A DNA stretch of 36,056 nt from Bondarzewia mesenterica (Eukaryota > Basidiomycota > Agaricomycetes > Russulales > Bondarzewiaceae), in the NCBI GenBank assembly GCA_004802705.1, contig SGPL01000338.1, positions 1 through 36,056 of the forward strand, in the 5' to 3' direction. A program made the translations under genes and the position numbers. This document shows, piece after piece, positions 12,730 to 23,833 of this stretch (the first letter of the stretch is position 1; every line of letters begins with the position of its first letter). The notes beneath the pieces were generated by a model. That model was not told the DNA's origin. It made no database searches and was given only the letters and a program-made list of their open reading frames with translations.

Positions 12730-13552
12730 TCATAATCCATCAGGTCGCCTGCCGTCACCGGCCGGGTCTCGAGTAATTTGCGTCAAAACGTCCATTGCGC
12801 GTATGAAGAACGGTCGGATCTCGTTGATTTCCATTGAACATAGGTTCGGCAACTATTTTGTAGAAAGAGAAATTAATTTGGGTTCAAGATGGAAGTCAAT
12901 AAGGGCGAGGCGTACGCTGAGCTCGTTATGGTCGATCTTCTGCAAGCCATCTCGGCTCTTCGCTTGTCTAGCTTCGCGAATATTTTTGAGAAGCGAAGGT
13001 ATCCGGTCAGAGTTCTGGATGTCATCTGGGGCACTGCGTTCCATTGTATATCGAAGCCATGAATACGGAGGTGGGCCAGAGACGTTAGAGAAGAGACGCA
13101 TCGCACATGTCAAGGAGAATTTTGGCCACTTCCGCGAAGCGGAATGGAAGCTTGCTGAACTCCGGCTGCGTTGTTTCTTCCAGCAAGCGTTCCTGCAAGA
13201 AGTCTTTCCATTCCTACTGGTGAGTGACAGACATCAGTCAACGATGTTCCTTGTTGGCACGCACCGACATTTAGCCATTCTGGTGCAACGATATGGCATT
13301 TCTTTTTCAGCTTCAGGTTGGTCGCCATCCAGATGGGTACCTTGCATTTTGATGGGGGACGCAGAGGTCCATATGCCCCCTACCCATATTGTTCACGGAT
13401 GTTCAAGACTCGCATAGGTCGCTCCCACGTACCGAGATGAATGCCGTTCGTTCCATGGTGATGAGAGGGATGATTTCGACGAGCTGCTCAGAGGCAATGA
13501 GTTCAAGTTCTGGAGGTGTTACAGATATGCGCAGAGAGACTGGGAGCGCCAT
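12730..13552 (-). CDS. PSF2: GINS complex subunit Psf2
   Basis: Exons on the minus strand are 13552-13433, 13379-13269, 13213-13107, 13033-12916 and 12852-12730, giving 192 aa, normal for Psf2. GINS is the Sld5-Psf1-Psf2-Psf3 ring that joins Cdc45 and Mcm2-7 in the replicative helicase. Seen segments are EQLVEIIPLITM, YGPLRPPSKCKVPIWMATN, LKLKKKCHIVAPEWLN, LREARQAKS-like NIREARQAKSRDGL and CSMEINEIRPFFIRAMD near the C-terminus. The second donor is a problem. The frame requires GTCGGT at 13268, although the better-looking GTGCGT lies four bases further on and would shift the frame. The gene is divergent from haspin and convergent with YVC1. Confidence 0.93.
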
Positions 13553-13889
13553 GCTAAATAAAATTCAAGTCGACCGTGAGGATAAGCAGACTTGCAGAGT
13601 TGGCGTTCAAGTTCGCGAATAAGACGCGTTGGTCCGAATGTTGAGATGGGATATTGAAGGTGTCTAGGGTCCTGTCGTCCATTCGCGGTCATGTGACCGC
13701 TACGCGTGTTCGACCCGCAAAGTTGCGGTTGTTGTTTTCCTCACTTGGTCCCGCTTTCCTGTCAGTCCGACTTGTTATACGACGTTGAACACGACGCCTG
13801 TCAAGTTGCCTACTATAGATTCTCTCTTTATATTCCATGCTTGGTTCGTGACGCCTATCTTATTTGTCGTTTTCATCTTTACTCTGGCC
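13553..13889. promoter_or_regulatory. Divergent PSF2/haspin promoter with two MCB-type hexamers
   Basis: 337 bases separate the start codons. ACGCGT occurs at 13624-13629 and 13702-13707, 72 and 150 bases upstream of the PSF2 ATG. This hexamer is the core of the MluI cell-cycle box bound by MBF in yeasts, which drives replication genes at G1/S. A near-adjacent inverted repeat at 13685-13700 has arms GCGGTCA/TGACCGC around TG and includes an E-box-like CATGTG. Binding is inferred, not shown; ACGCGT occurs about ten times in this window, near chance expectation. Confidence 0.45.
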
Positions 13890-16488
13890 ATGCTTGGAAC
13901 GCGAACAAAACAGGTCTTCTCTTATGGACGCAGAGGACATCGAATAGTCAATGTATCCGAGAGACAGGATAAACTATACGACGAAAACTCCCAGCTATCT
14001 CGCAAAATAGATCCTCCAGTGGCATCGTTGTCCAAGGCTCTCGTTTCGCCGTCTCCCCCGCCCCATCGTCGGATACGCAAGAAGAAGATAGTGCTCTCAT
14101 CTCCATTATCCCCTCCTAAACACAAAACTAAGCGTACACGTCCAGTCATCGATGTTTACAAACGCTCCCCTTCTTCGAAACCCGTTTCACTACGACAGCC
14201 TCTCAGCGCGTACTCCCCCAATGTGCCCAAGTCCACGGCTGGTAGGAAGAAGACTCGACTTATCGAGGCGAAGGGTACGCCTCTGAAGCAGCCTTATTCC
14301 CCTGTTGTCGATGTGGATATAATTATTATGGACGATTCTGGACGCAGGATCAGTCAGGAGAGACGGGTGTCGAGGACCGATGTTCAGGTCAACCCTGCCA
14401 CTACTCTTCCCAAAAAGCCATCTTTGCCCAGGAAACCACCTTTAGATAATGCGGATGTTATCGTACTCTCCGACAGTGACGACAGCTCACCGGCGGTCAT
14501 TAAGCCCAGGAAGAGGATAGGGGGCAAGAGAGTCAAGCCCATCATCATATCGTCAGACGAGTCCGGCTCTGAGCAACCTGCCGATCGGAAAGAGGCCGAT
14601 TTTTGGTCGCCTCCAGACGTCGAAGGGTTTGCCGGCCCTTCAGCAGCGAAACTCTTGACGAAGCCTGTTGTCATTTCCATTGCCTCCACCGAATCAGATG
14701 CGCTCTCGAGTCGCAAGCCCCTTGCGAAGAAATTATTGGCAAGGGCACGCGCTCAAGCACCCAATTCCGAACCACTTGCTCCATCAAAACCTCCTCATAA
14801 CGAACAACGATACCGAGTCGATTCTTTTGCACCAGCACCCACCCGTTCTCAACCTCACCAGCTGACGCCCATCCGTAATGGCCGCAGCATATTCCCTCGT
14901 CCGCCTTCACCGCCTTCGCCATCGACCCCGACCGACCTTGAATTATCCTTCGACTTTTCCAAGCTTAGTCTCCATCCTGAACTGGCTGTTTCCGAAAACG
15001 TTGTGCCCGAATATATACTTCCCTTGCTTGCTGAATGCGGTCAGACAACACCACACGAGTTCTCAGCATTCATCGAAACTTTTCCTATGGATCTGATTGT
15101 GGGTGGTTGGTCAGGGACAACCTCTGCTTTACGCGACGTCGCGTTCCAGAAGATCGGGGAAGCATCGTACTCTGAGGTGTTTGGCATAGGAGACGTGGTG
15201 TTGAAGATCGTGCCTATTCGTGATGAAGATGCTAAGCTCAGTTTAGGCGAGCTCGCAGATGTGGAGTGCCCGGCGCCGAGCGATGCGAAGGATGTGCGGA
15301 AGGAGGTGATCGTGACGAAGGCAATGGGCGAGTTGTGCAATGGTTTTGTGAAACTCTTGCGGACATATGTCGTTCGCGGGAAGTATCCATCGTTGCTGCT
15401 TGACTTGTGGGACGAGTATAATGATAAGAAAGGCTCAGAAAGCATTCGACCAGGTTTGTTCGAGCCATCCCTTTCATATCGTATCTAACGAGATGTGCAT
15501 TCCGGGGAACACAGATATGTTCACTCTATCCCAGCTATATGCTATCATTGTCTTGCCTAATGGTGGGCCTGACCTTGAAGCATATACTTTTTCGAATCCT
15601 ACCAAGACTGGTTGGCGTCAAGCATGCAGTCTCTTTTGGCAGGTTACCCGTATTCTCGCACAAGCCGAAGACCTCATGGCATTCGAGGTATATTTGCTCT
15701 TCGCACCTTCTTCCAATGAATGCTCGGAAAATTGATGGCGGATACCGCGCAGCACCGAGATCTTCATTGGGGCCAAATACTGGTGAAAAATGACCCTTCA
15801 AGCCCACCTACACGTCGGAATGTGGCGAAATCCAAGCTTCCGATGGATCATCCCACGCACGGTGTGATGGCCACTATCATTGACCTGGGCCTCGCACGCA
15901 TGGATTCGAGCGACAATCCTGGGGAGCATACTGTTCATTGGACGCCTTTTGACGAAGAAATCTTTGAAGGCGAAGGTCGCACTCTGTGTTCATGATGACT
16001 TTTAGCCTGTGTACTCACAAACTCTCGTAGGTGAATACCAGTTCGACGTTTACCGTTATATGCGCAATAATAACGGTAACGACTGGGAAACATATCATCC
16101 CCTCACCAATGTCATGGTGAGATCATCCCCTCCCTCCGCCGCGACTTTGACAAGGCATTCACTGATATATATGCCAACGCTATAGTGGCTGCACTACCTA
16201 ACAATGAAGCTGCGTAATTCAAAGCGCCTCCGCACGCCTCCCGCACCGCGTAAGAACGTCGCCGCCTCAGCCACCTCGGGCGCATACACCGAGCGCGAGT
16301 GCTACGAATGCCTCGTCGAAATGCAGGTCTTGCTTTCCAAAGCAATTGAAAGTGCGAAAAAACCACCGGCCGCCAAGAAAGGACGGAGGAAGACGCAAGC
16401 ACCGACGAAGATGCCTGTGTACGTCGGTCCGAAGTGCGCAGAGGACGTGCTGATAGTTGGTGTGGAGAGGGGGTGGGTGAAGGCGTGA
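13890..16488 (+). CDS. haspin: Haspin-like serine/threonine kinase
   Basis: Exons are 13890-15453, 15515-15687, 15753-15975, 16031-16116 and 16186-16488, giving 782 aa. Haspin phosphorylates histone H3 Thr3 in mitosis to recruit the chromosomal passenger complex. The first 400 or so residues are basic, Ser/Pro-rich and disordered, with repeated acidic patches such as VIVLSDSDDSSP. The kinase domain starts near residue 419 with the loop IGEASYSEVFG and Lys in VVLKIVP. It has HRDLHWGQIL at residues 580-589 and, in the place of DFG, IIDLGLAR with Asp623. The haspin-specific block GEYQFDVYRYMR and YHPLTNVMWLHYL follows. The start is the first in-frame ATG; the open frame upstream has no ATG. The C-terminal 80 residues beyond the kinase are Lys/Arg-rich. 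Confidence 0.93.
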
Positions 16489-17142
16489 CGGAAAGGAAGG
16501 CTGGTTGTGCACGCATACACACACATCATACATGTGCTGCGGAAAGGGCGCAAGTGTTTAATTATTTTTGTGTCGGCTCTCCGACATCCATTGCTGTGTA
16601 TAAATGCATTATCGTAGATGTGATAGCCTCAATGATTTGTGATGCTTTTTGCGGGTAGTGCATCTTATGAGTAAGAACTGCCATCGTTGGCTTTGCGCAT
16701 GGTTTTAGGTCCAGAGTACGACTTGAAAAGTACGAGATTCAAAGGAATTTGCAAAACTGGACACAATACGGCGAGGCGAAAGAAGAAGATACATGCTGCA
16801 AGGGTTGAGCACTAGCACAGTGATTGAAACCTCTAACGAATATTAAACACATCGAACAAGACAAAAATCACAGTCCTTCAGTCAGCCGTTTCCTCCGAGT
16901 CCGTCATGAGCTTCGGGAAAGTAATATGAATACAGTGAACAGAACGAGCACGTATAAATAGCTAGCAAGGTGACGGAAGAAATTAGTGCATGCTCGTCAA
17001 TTGGTATAGATGACTGTAGGACAAGAAGCACACCTCAATAAGTTGTTGGGAAGCGGTACGGAAGACAGCAACGAAGTCCAAGCCACCACATCCTCACCGC
17101 AAACTGTGTAACATCGCGCTGCATGCCTCGCCGCTGTTTAGG
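16489..17142. other. Convergent intergenic region after haspin
   Basis: 654 bases lie between two gene ends that face each other. It is likely to hold both 3' untranslated regions. A short CA-rich stretch lies near 16508-16525. I see no coding frame of interest, RNA gene or repeat. Confidence 0.4.
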
Positions 17143-18699
17143 CTATACCGCGCGCCTCTTCAGCGGCCTCGCCTGCGGGGAGTCCTTCGTGGGCTTTGAC
17201 GTGCTCCGCGCGTGTGCGGACTGTCGCGTGACGGAGGGCGATCGCGAACCAACCGCGGTCGCGCGTTTGGGCTGGGAGCGCGGAGGATTGCGGCGTGGCG
17301 GGGATGTCTGCGGATCAGAAACCAGGATGGGAGAACCAGGGCGTTTGCGCAGAAAATAGCGGGCAGGAGAACTTAGAGTTGGAACCGGTATTTGAGAGGT
17401 AGTCGAAGAGACAGTGGGAGCAGATGTGGTGTATCTAGGAGGGGTGGAGGGGAGGGGAGGAGTCAAGTTCGAAACGGGCGCTTCTTTGTCATCCTGAAGA
17501 GGGCGACTGGGGTATAACGAGTTAGGTGGCGGCGTCAAAAGAAACATTGAACGCCTGATCCGAGGAGAAGGTGAGGGTGAGCCATCAGCTCTGAGAAGGA
17601 CCGTGTCTGTTGTGGTATCTGGGGACTCCAGTTGCGACCGAGCAAGTGGTGAGAGTGGTGAAGAAAGTCCGAGCTGGGAGTAAGTAATATCCTCCGGACC
17701 AGGCAACTGAGAGCTCGAATCCAGCTGGGAAGTCCCGTTGGGACTTGTATTTGCGACAGGGAAATGGAGAGAACCGTTCGGCGTTACGAGGGGCGTATCG
17801 ACCTGCGATTCGGTTTCTTGAGAAATGCCGACAAGGGGAGGTTGGGAAGAAGTTGTATCATTCTGCGATGCAGGTCCTGGCTCCAGGTCTGTCATGCATC
17901 GCAGCACCGCGGGGTAATGGCTATATTGCAGACCTTGCCTGGAGGGGAACGGTGTTCTGGGATTGGACGGTCCCGCAGTAAACCTGGAGGAAACGTATTG
18001 CGATAAATCCGCGTATCCCATTGCGCGAGTTGGTTGGCCTTTGGGCTGTTCTGGAATTATCACAGGTTCAGTAGACTTGCGTTCCAAGGGTTTTGCCACC
18101 CATTCCTCTGCGCGCTCTTTCGGTGGATCTTCAATACCGACTACCGGCGTATTTAAACGCACTCCTTCCAAAAAAGGGACATCATCTGTTGGATGGGAGC
18201 GTTTGTAACGCTTGAGAGGTCTCGGACCTATCTGTAGCTGACGGACACGGCGTATTGAGGGAATGGGCGGCAGCGTGCTCTCATAGGCGAAGTCCCGAAC
18301 TTTGATGTTGTGTCGCGCCAAGAACTCTGGCGAGTGTGGTGTGGCATGCTGTGAAGGAGGCAAAACTTGCACACCCTCGGGTTGTAGAGCAGCGGTGGCG
18401 TGAGTAGACGGTGATTGAGATGTTGATGACTTGCGAGGCGAACATGACAGGAAAACATTTCTAAGGAATTGTTGCTGAGGACACCAGACTGATTCTTGAC
18501 TTACAGACTGTTCTTCAGGTCGAGAGCTGCTCGCCGGATACCTATCAAAGGTTCCCGTGCCCCCATCGCTGGCACTCATAGGACCTTCGTTGGCCTCGCG
18601 CCTCGAGGGTTCACCACGTTCTGCCATGCAACTTTCAGGCTTGACTTGTTTTTCTTGATGTACAAGATCTGGACTGCTTGTAAGAGGTTGGTCGGGCAT
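17143..18699 (-). CDS. Hypothetical disordered, Ser/Pro-rich protein
   Basis: A single open frame of 518 aa begins at the first ATG, 18699 (MPDQPLTSSPD), with no intron. I do not recognise the family. Composition is dominated by Ser, Pro, Thr and Gln, with no membrane segment and no catalytic motif. One segment, at about residues 125-180, looks less random: ARHNIKVRDFAYESTLPPI, then RRVRQLQIGPRPLKRYKRSH. Such a core may be the conserved part. The C-terminus is basic (RYFLRKRPGSP, PRRNPPRSQPKRA, ending PLKRRAV), which suggests a nuclear protein or nucleic-acid contact, but this is inference. An open frame of over 1.5 kb with sense composition makes it very likely real. It is divergent from the PP2C gene. 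Confidence 0.75.
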   Translation of the reverse strand: MPDQPLTSSPDLVHQEKQVKPESCMAERGEPSRREANEGPMSASDGGTGTFDRYPASSSRPEEQSVSQESVWCPQQQFLRNVFLSCSPRKSSTSQSPSTHATAALQPEGVQVLPPSQHATPHSPEFLARHNIKVRDFAYESTLPPIPSIRRVRQLQIGPRPLKRYKRSHPTDDVPFLEGVRLNTPVVGIEDPPKERAEEWVAKPLERKSTEPVIIPEQPKGQPTRAMGYADLSQYVSSRFTAGPSNPRTPFPSRQGLQYSHYPAVLRCMTDLEPGPASQNDTTSSQPPLVGISQETESQVDTPLVTPNGSLHFPVANTSPNGTSQLDSSSQLPGPEDITYSQLGLSSPLSPLARSQLESPDTTTDTVLLRADGSPSPSPRIRRSMFLLTPPPNSLYPSRPLQDDKEAPVSNLTPPLPSTPPRYTTSAPTVSSTTSQIPVPTLSSPARYFLRKRPGSPILVSDPQTSPPRRNPPRSQPKRATAVGSRSPSVTRQSAHARSTSKPTKDSPQARPLKRRAV

Positions 18700-19183
18700 T
18701 GAGGAGAATACCGCTGGATTGCACACCGATTTGCAGCTGGAATGATTCGATTGTTGTGAGCGTCGTGAACTAGCGCCTGGAGGCTGAACGCTCGAATGAT
18801 GACTATATCAAGGCGTTTCGTCGGAGACGCAACCGTGAGCACTGGTCAAAATACTCAACACACGTCAGTCACGTGCCCATCCCACCAAACGCGTTGTGGT
18901 GGCATGGGCGCCAACCTCTATTAGTAGCAGGGACACATATCGCATCAAACGGCTTAGCAGACTCATGTTTTAGATATCTTTGTGTCTTATAACCATACGC
19001 TCAAAGACACTCTAGGTCTCGCCAATCTGCGGAGAAGAATCAACTCCGTTGCTCGTGTGCGTCCGAGTCCGCGTGCTAACTATACAGTGTGTGAGCCAAC
19101 TTCGATCTGCTAGACATCATCCACTAACCTTCCAGCAGCTCTCTAAGTCTGTCAGTACTGCCTATCCACTGCTGGCTCGCGGC
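18700..19183. promoter_or_regulatory. Divergent region between the unknown protein and PP2C genes
   Basis: 484 bases lie between the two ATGs. It contains an E-box CACGTG at 18870-18875 and ACGCGT at 18889-18894. Near 19075-19086 the sequence CTAAC followed by TATACAG looks like an intron branch point and acceptor. In the PP2C frame the DNA is open from 19049, so an unseen upstream exon could supply a longer N-terminus for the phosphatase. Confidence 0.35.
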
Positions 19184-20951
19184 ATGCTTCGCCGTAATTG
19201 GAAACCCATAGCTGCCACAGCTCTGGGTGTCGGGACATCAGTATACATGTATCGCAAATACAGGAGACCGACAACCCAGACTTTTGACATTGCTGTCAAA
19301 GAAATGGGTGCAGACGGAAAGCCTACAACGGTCAACAGGACTTTTCCTCTCCAGTCCATGGATGATGTCAACCGGCGCATAAGAGAGCATGCTGTTCTGA
19401 AAACTAAATCCACCCCGGAAGGTTTGGTTTGGAAGTATGCGACTGGGTACCTGGCCTCGAATGACCCTATCGAGGACGCTAACGCACAAGCTATTATCGA
19501 CAAAGATCCCACAACTTCTTCTTCCTCTGGTCAGCTCTTGTTCTTCACTGTTATGGATGGGCATGCCGGCAGGCATACCTCCCGGCTACTCTCCAGCGTC
19601 CTCATACCTGCTGTTGCCTTGGAGCTGTCAACTCTGGTCAACGATACTGATACCCCCCTCTCCAAAACATCTATACTGGACAGCGTGAAGTCTCTTCTGT
19701 TCTCCAAATCGGATCCTCACATGGCTCTCGATTCCGACCCGAAACTCGTCTCCCAGGCTATTCAACGAGCTTTCCTTAATCTTGATATCGAGATCGTCAA
19801 CGCGCCCCTCCACATCTTGGCTTCAGAAGTCGATCAAGGTGCCATCGACAAGAGGCTGATTCCCGATCTCAGCAAGCATCCGATGGGTGAGGCTACCATG
19901 CTGCCAGCCATGTCAGGTATACACTATTCATTTTAACAACTTGCAGTCAGTGTGACATTCTAATATTACAGGAAGTTGTGCATTAATGGCCTTGCTTGAT
20001 ACATCGCATCGCGACCTCTATGTGGCCTGCACTGGAGACAGTCGAGCCGTCGCTGGCATATGGGAAGAGACAGAAGATGGCCAAGGAAAATGGCGGGTCG
20101 AAGTTCTCAGTGAAGATCAGACAGGGCGCAACCCTAACGAGGTCAAGCGGTCAGTTTCTGCTTCTCCCACTAGAGCACCACAGCTGACTATATGCGCGTC
20201 CACAGCATGCAATCAGAGCATCCTGCGAGCGAAGCAGCTGATGTCATCAAACGAGGTCGTGTGCTGGGTGGACTGGAACCCACGCGGGCCTTTGGTGATG
20301 CTCGATACAAGTGGTCTCGAGAAGCCCAAGAGATGTACGCATCATCCATTGTGATCTAAATCACATGCATTGCTAAGTTAGGGATATTTTTCTAGTCTTA
20401 GTCAAGCATTTTTGGCCGGCAACGGTAAGGCTATGCGCCCTACTTCGCCTGCCTTCAAAACGCCTCCATACGTCACAGCGAATCCTGTGGTCACCCACCG
20501 CAAGCTGACCATTCCCGACAAGACTTCCACTGATGCATCAACAAAATCAAAGCCGACATTTCGATTCCTCGTCCTCGCGACCGATGGCCTCTGGGATCAA
20601 CTGTCCTCAGAGGAAGTCGTCGCGCTCGTTGGTGGCTATCTAGCAGGTCTCAAAGGCACTGTGCCGAAATCCTCCCTCCCGTCTATGGTCCCGACCACTG
20701 CCGGATCACCCACAGTAGAGGGCAAAGACAAGAATCGCAAGGCGGGAGAGGGTTCTTGGTCATTCGTCGACGACAATGTCAGCGCGCATCTGATACGGAA
20801 TGCATTTGGCGGTGGAGACGAGGGGCGATTGAGGCGGCTATTGAGCATCCCCGCGCCGTTTTCCAGGAGATGGCGGGATGACGTTACTGTCACGGTCGTA
20901 TGGTGGGACGAGGAACAAGAGGAGGCTACGACCGTGAAAGCGAAGTTGTGA
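19184..20951 (+). CDS. PTC5: PP2C-family phosphatase, pyruvate dehydrogenase phosphatase type
   Basis: Exons are 19184-19916, 19972-20149, 20206-20334 and 20396-20951, giving 531 aa. PP2C motifs are complete: DGHAG at residues 125-129, SCALMALLD, CTGDSRAV, RVLGGLEPTRAFGDARYKW, LVLATDGLWDQLS and DDVTVTVVWW. The motif around GGLEPTRAFGDARYKW and the long insert before it are typical of mitochondrial pyruvate dehydrogenase phosphatase (Ptc5 in yeast), which dephosphorylates and switches on the E1-alpha subunit. The N-terminus has basic residues and a short hydrophobic segment (AATALGVGTSVYMY), fitting mitochondrial import. The first ATG in frame is 19184, but the reading frame is open upstream with a possible intron acceptor at about 19086, so the true start may lie on an earlier exon. 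Confidence 0.9.
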
Positions 20952-21152
20952 TGCTTTATACTGTATTTTCGACATCAGCGTAGCGTAGTTGTCACTGCTC
21001 TTCCATCGGCATACAATGCAGTCCATTAGGAGAAACGCAAACAAGGCGATATTGAACGGAATTGGCATGCAAGCATGCAGGTCGACAAGGAAATGCAGTG
21101 GAAGAAAAACAAATAATGAGTACTATGTCCACGAAACGACGCACGCAGAATT

Positions 21153-23374
21153 CTACATGATCATTTTTTTTTTCCTTCTACCATATCGGTTGACAGAGAA
21201 CTTGTCTCGCTTCGAGAAAGTATTGTAACCACCACTAGAGGTGCGATCATACGGACTGCCTCCGCCATAAGAGTACCGCTTGCGATTTGACCCAAAAGAG
21301 CGAGGCGTCCGATAATCCTCATCCTGTAGATCCGGCAACTTGCGTTTCTTGCCATTCGAGGAAGCCGTACCGTAGAAACTGTTTGGGGGAACGGGGGTGG
21401 AAGCGGAAACAGAAGGTGATGATGCGACAGGTGAAGACATGGGCGGGACAGGAGGCGATGATCGTATGGCACTCTGTGTTGAGGACCCGGACGGGTCTTC
21501 CTCGTCGCCGCCCGTCTCATCCGTGACTTTTTCGCCCACATCGTCGTCATCTTCGTACTGTGTGAGATTCTGCAGTACGCTCGAATTCTTCGTCGCCGTC
21601 AAAGAAGTCTTCGTCGTCGCTTCAATCTTCCGCTTCAGAGTCTCTGCCTGCGGATCTCGGGGAGATGCTGTGGGTGTGGGTAAAAGAGGGCCGATAAACA
21701 AACGTCTCTCTTGCGTTTCCATCTCATCCTCGTCCTCACTCTCTACCACCTTCCTTTTCCGCATGTTGGCAATAATCCCATTACGTGGAGTCACGGGAGA
21801 TGTCTGGATCGGTTTTACTGAAACGGCAGCCTCCAGCGCTTGACCTTTCTCCTGCAAGTAGAAAAGGATGTACGCATTCTTCATATTTGTCGGGGCACCG
21901 GAGCTCTTGGTCACGAAATCGTCGTTCATCTCGAACCACGAACCATTCGCCGCCTTGACGTGGGCAAAGTAATGACCAGAGTTGGGTCCACCTCCAGCAT
22001 GAGATATGACACCATAGAGAGAGTAACGCGGCCCGAATTGGTCCTCACTCATGAAAGGGGCGACGGAAAGGCGCTCGTCATATCGGATAAGATGTCCCAT
22101 CTTCCGACCCAGTGGCGAGAATCGCTTGAGGTGAACAGTAAGCGCGAGAGGTGCATCATGTACCGTGAATTGCTTTTCAGCAATCACGCGCCGCTTGCAT
22201 CTGCATGGATCGTTGAGCACCCACCAAGGGCGAACAAGACACGATGGACCTACTTTTCACATTTATATTTGTCTGACCCTTTCAAGTAGTCGACGGCAAC
22301 GAATTTGCGCAGTGCATCCTTAAGAGATGTAACACCGTGAATGTCGACACTGAGATCTAGAATATTGTCGAAAGTGTCACTGTTGTATCCACAATCGCGA
22401 CAGGTAACACGAGATCGCAATTTTCCGCCGAATAACTTGTGTACCCAAGTCGTCTCGGCCAGTTTTGGGTCGAGTTTTCTGACGTGAGATGTGTGAAAAC
22501 AGAACTCAGACGAAGTGACAGCAGTATACATACTGTGGATATCCTGCCAAACAAGACTTTTGTAGGGCATCTATCGCGTAACGGAGGAATTCATGCGAGT
22601 CTTCTTGCCTTCCTTGGCGCATATGTTTGGCAATAGCTGTCACACGGAATAAGCTTATGGATGCAAGTAAACGCAGCACGACATACTCTGAAGCTTGGTC
22701 GTGACTTGATTGGGGACAAATGGTCGCCCGTTGCGATTATGTGCCTCCAGCATCACCGCACGCAAAGCACATGGCATGCAAAATCCAGATTTGACACGGC
22801 CTACAAGACATGTCAGGTGAAACAAAAGGCTGACCGAATATTTGAGACGCACAAGGATCCGGCGACTGATTGTGACCTAATAAGACGCGAAGAAGAGGAG
22901 GCGTGTGAAGGAGGCATTGCAGGGCACTGTTCAAGAAGCAGGTGTTCCCGACGTTCGTAAACCCGGACCCAACTGTGACGTTCTTCGGCCAAGTGGTGTC
23001 TAAAGCGCCTGTGAAAAGGGGAGAAATTTTGCCATTGACTGGAGAGGAAGAGGAAGAAGGTCTTGAGGTCTTGACGGAGTTGAGTTGAGTACTGTTTGCC
23101 AATTCATGACTCTGTAATATACATAAGAGAGTTACCTTGATGAGAAAGAGACAATGCATACCTCGTGTCCTTGAAACTTGGGAGAGCCATTGATAGGCTC
23201 GTACTTCCCCTCTGCAATGGCCAGAGTGCCAGAAGAAGAACCCTCTACAAACTCGACAGGCGCGGGAAGGAGTTTGTTGAATGATTCTATGTCCTTTGTC
23301 GGTCGGTACTGCGTTGTCTCATCTGAATGATGCTGAGTGGAGATAGAAGTGGGGTATAGTGGCGAAGCCAGCAT
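21153..23374 (-). CDS. Ubiquitin-specific protease, USP36/42 (Ubp10)-like
   Basis: Exons on the minus strand are 23374-23162, 23111-22853, 22800-22687, 22636-22534, 22478-22254 and 22200-21153, giving 653 aa. The C19 protease core starts near residue 120 with [19 protein letters not shown] (catalytic Cys129). It continues with [32 protein letters not shown], two CxxC pairs of the finger (CRDCG and CEKCK) and the His box [11 protein letters not shown] (His381) with FEMND. The block QEDSHEFL plus ALQKSCL resembles human USP36/42, a nucleolar enzyme. The tail after about residue 410 is acidic, then strongly basic (ending [10 protein letters not shown]), which suits a nuclear or nucleolar site. 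The substrate is unknown here. All junctions are canonical GT-AG, with introns of 50-55 bases. Confidence 0.92.
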
Positions 23375-23833
23375 CCTAATTCGCGAGAGGGGGGGAGCCA
23401 AGGTCCAGCAAGCTAGCCGCACAGATTTACTGAAAAAGTTTTGAACAGATTGGTTGAACTTTATTGAGCGGAGCGGGTGGGGAGGAGAGGCGCGTGAAGA
23501 GCTGAAGAAGGTCCACAAACGCATCAAGGTGTTGTTTGTCTCTGTTGCGGAGCCTTCACGCGTCGATGTCGAGGGTTCAAACTTCTGTGCGGGAAATTAT
23601 GGGCCGCAGGACTAGTAAGCAGCCCAACATATAGATGTTTGGAGAGAGAACAATTGGCCATATATCATGTTGTCATAAGCGGCACATAGATAGACATGAT
23701 CGAAGTGAAAGTATAGATACAAATGAATCGTAAATTAGTAGCGTCCGTGAAGGCGATCAATATCAAGTCCTCTGAACAACTCTAGTCATGTCCATGGAAG
23801 CGTCAAGCTTCCGAATATTTTCACCAGCGTACC
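23375..23833. other. Spacer between the C2H2 and deubiquitinase genes
   Basis: 459 bases separate the stop of the C2H2 gene from the start of the deubiquitinase; both run on the minus strand. It should contain the deubiquitinase promoter and the 3' end of the C2H2 gene. One ACGCGT is at 23558-23563. I see no gene. Confidence 0.4.

Noticed and set aside
13785..13889. N-terminal extension of haspin with a hydrophobic, membrane-like segment
   Set aside because: The frame is open upstream of 13890 but begins with TTG, and there is no ATG before 13890. The segment is promoter or leader, not protein.
14384..15445. Minus-strand frames of 75-134 codons over haspin
   Set aside because: Codon-bias shadows of the real haspin frame, which matches a known family.
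18700..18726. Start of the unknown protein at 18726
   Set aside because: The codon there is GTG. The first ATG in frame is at 18699.
21063..21086. A stretch with GCATGC and CAGGTCGAC, like a cloning-vector polylinker
   Set aside because: Only short parts match a pUC-type polylinker, the order differs, and the flanks are ordinary fungal intergenic DNA. Coincidence is more likely than contamination.
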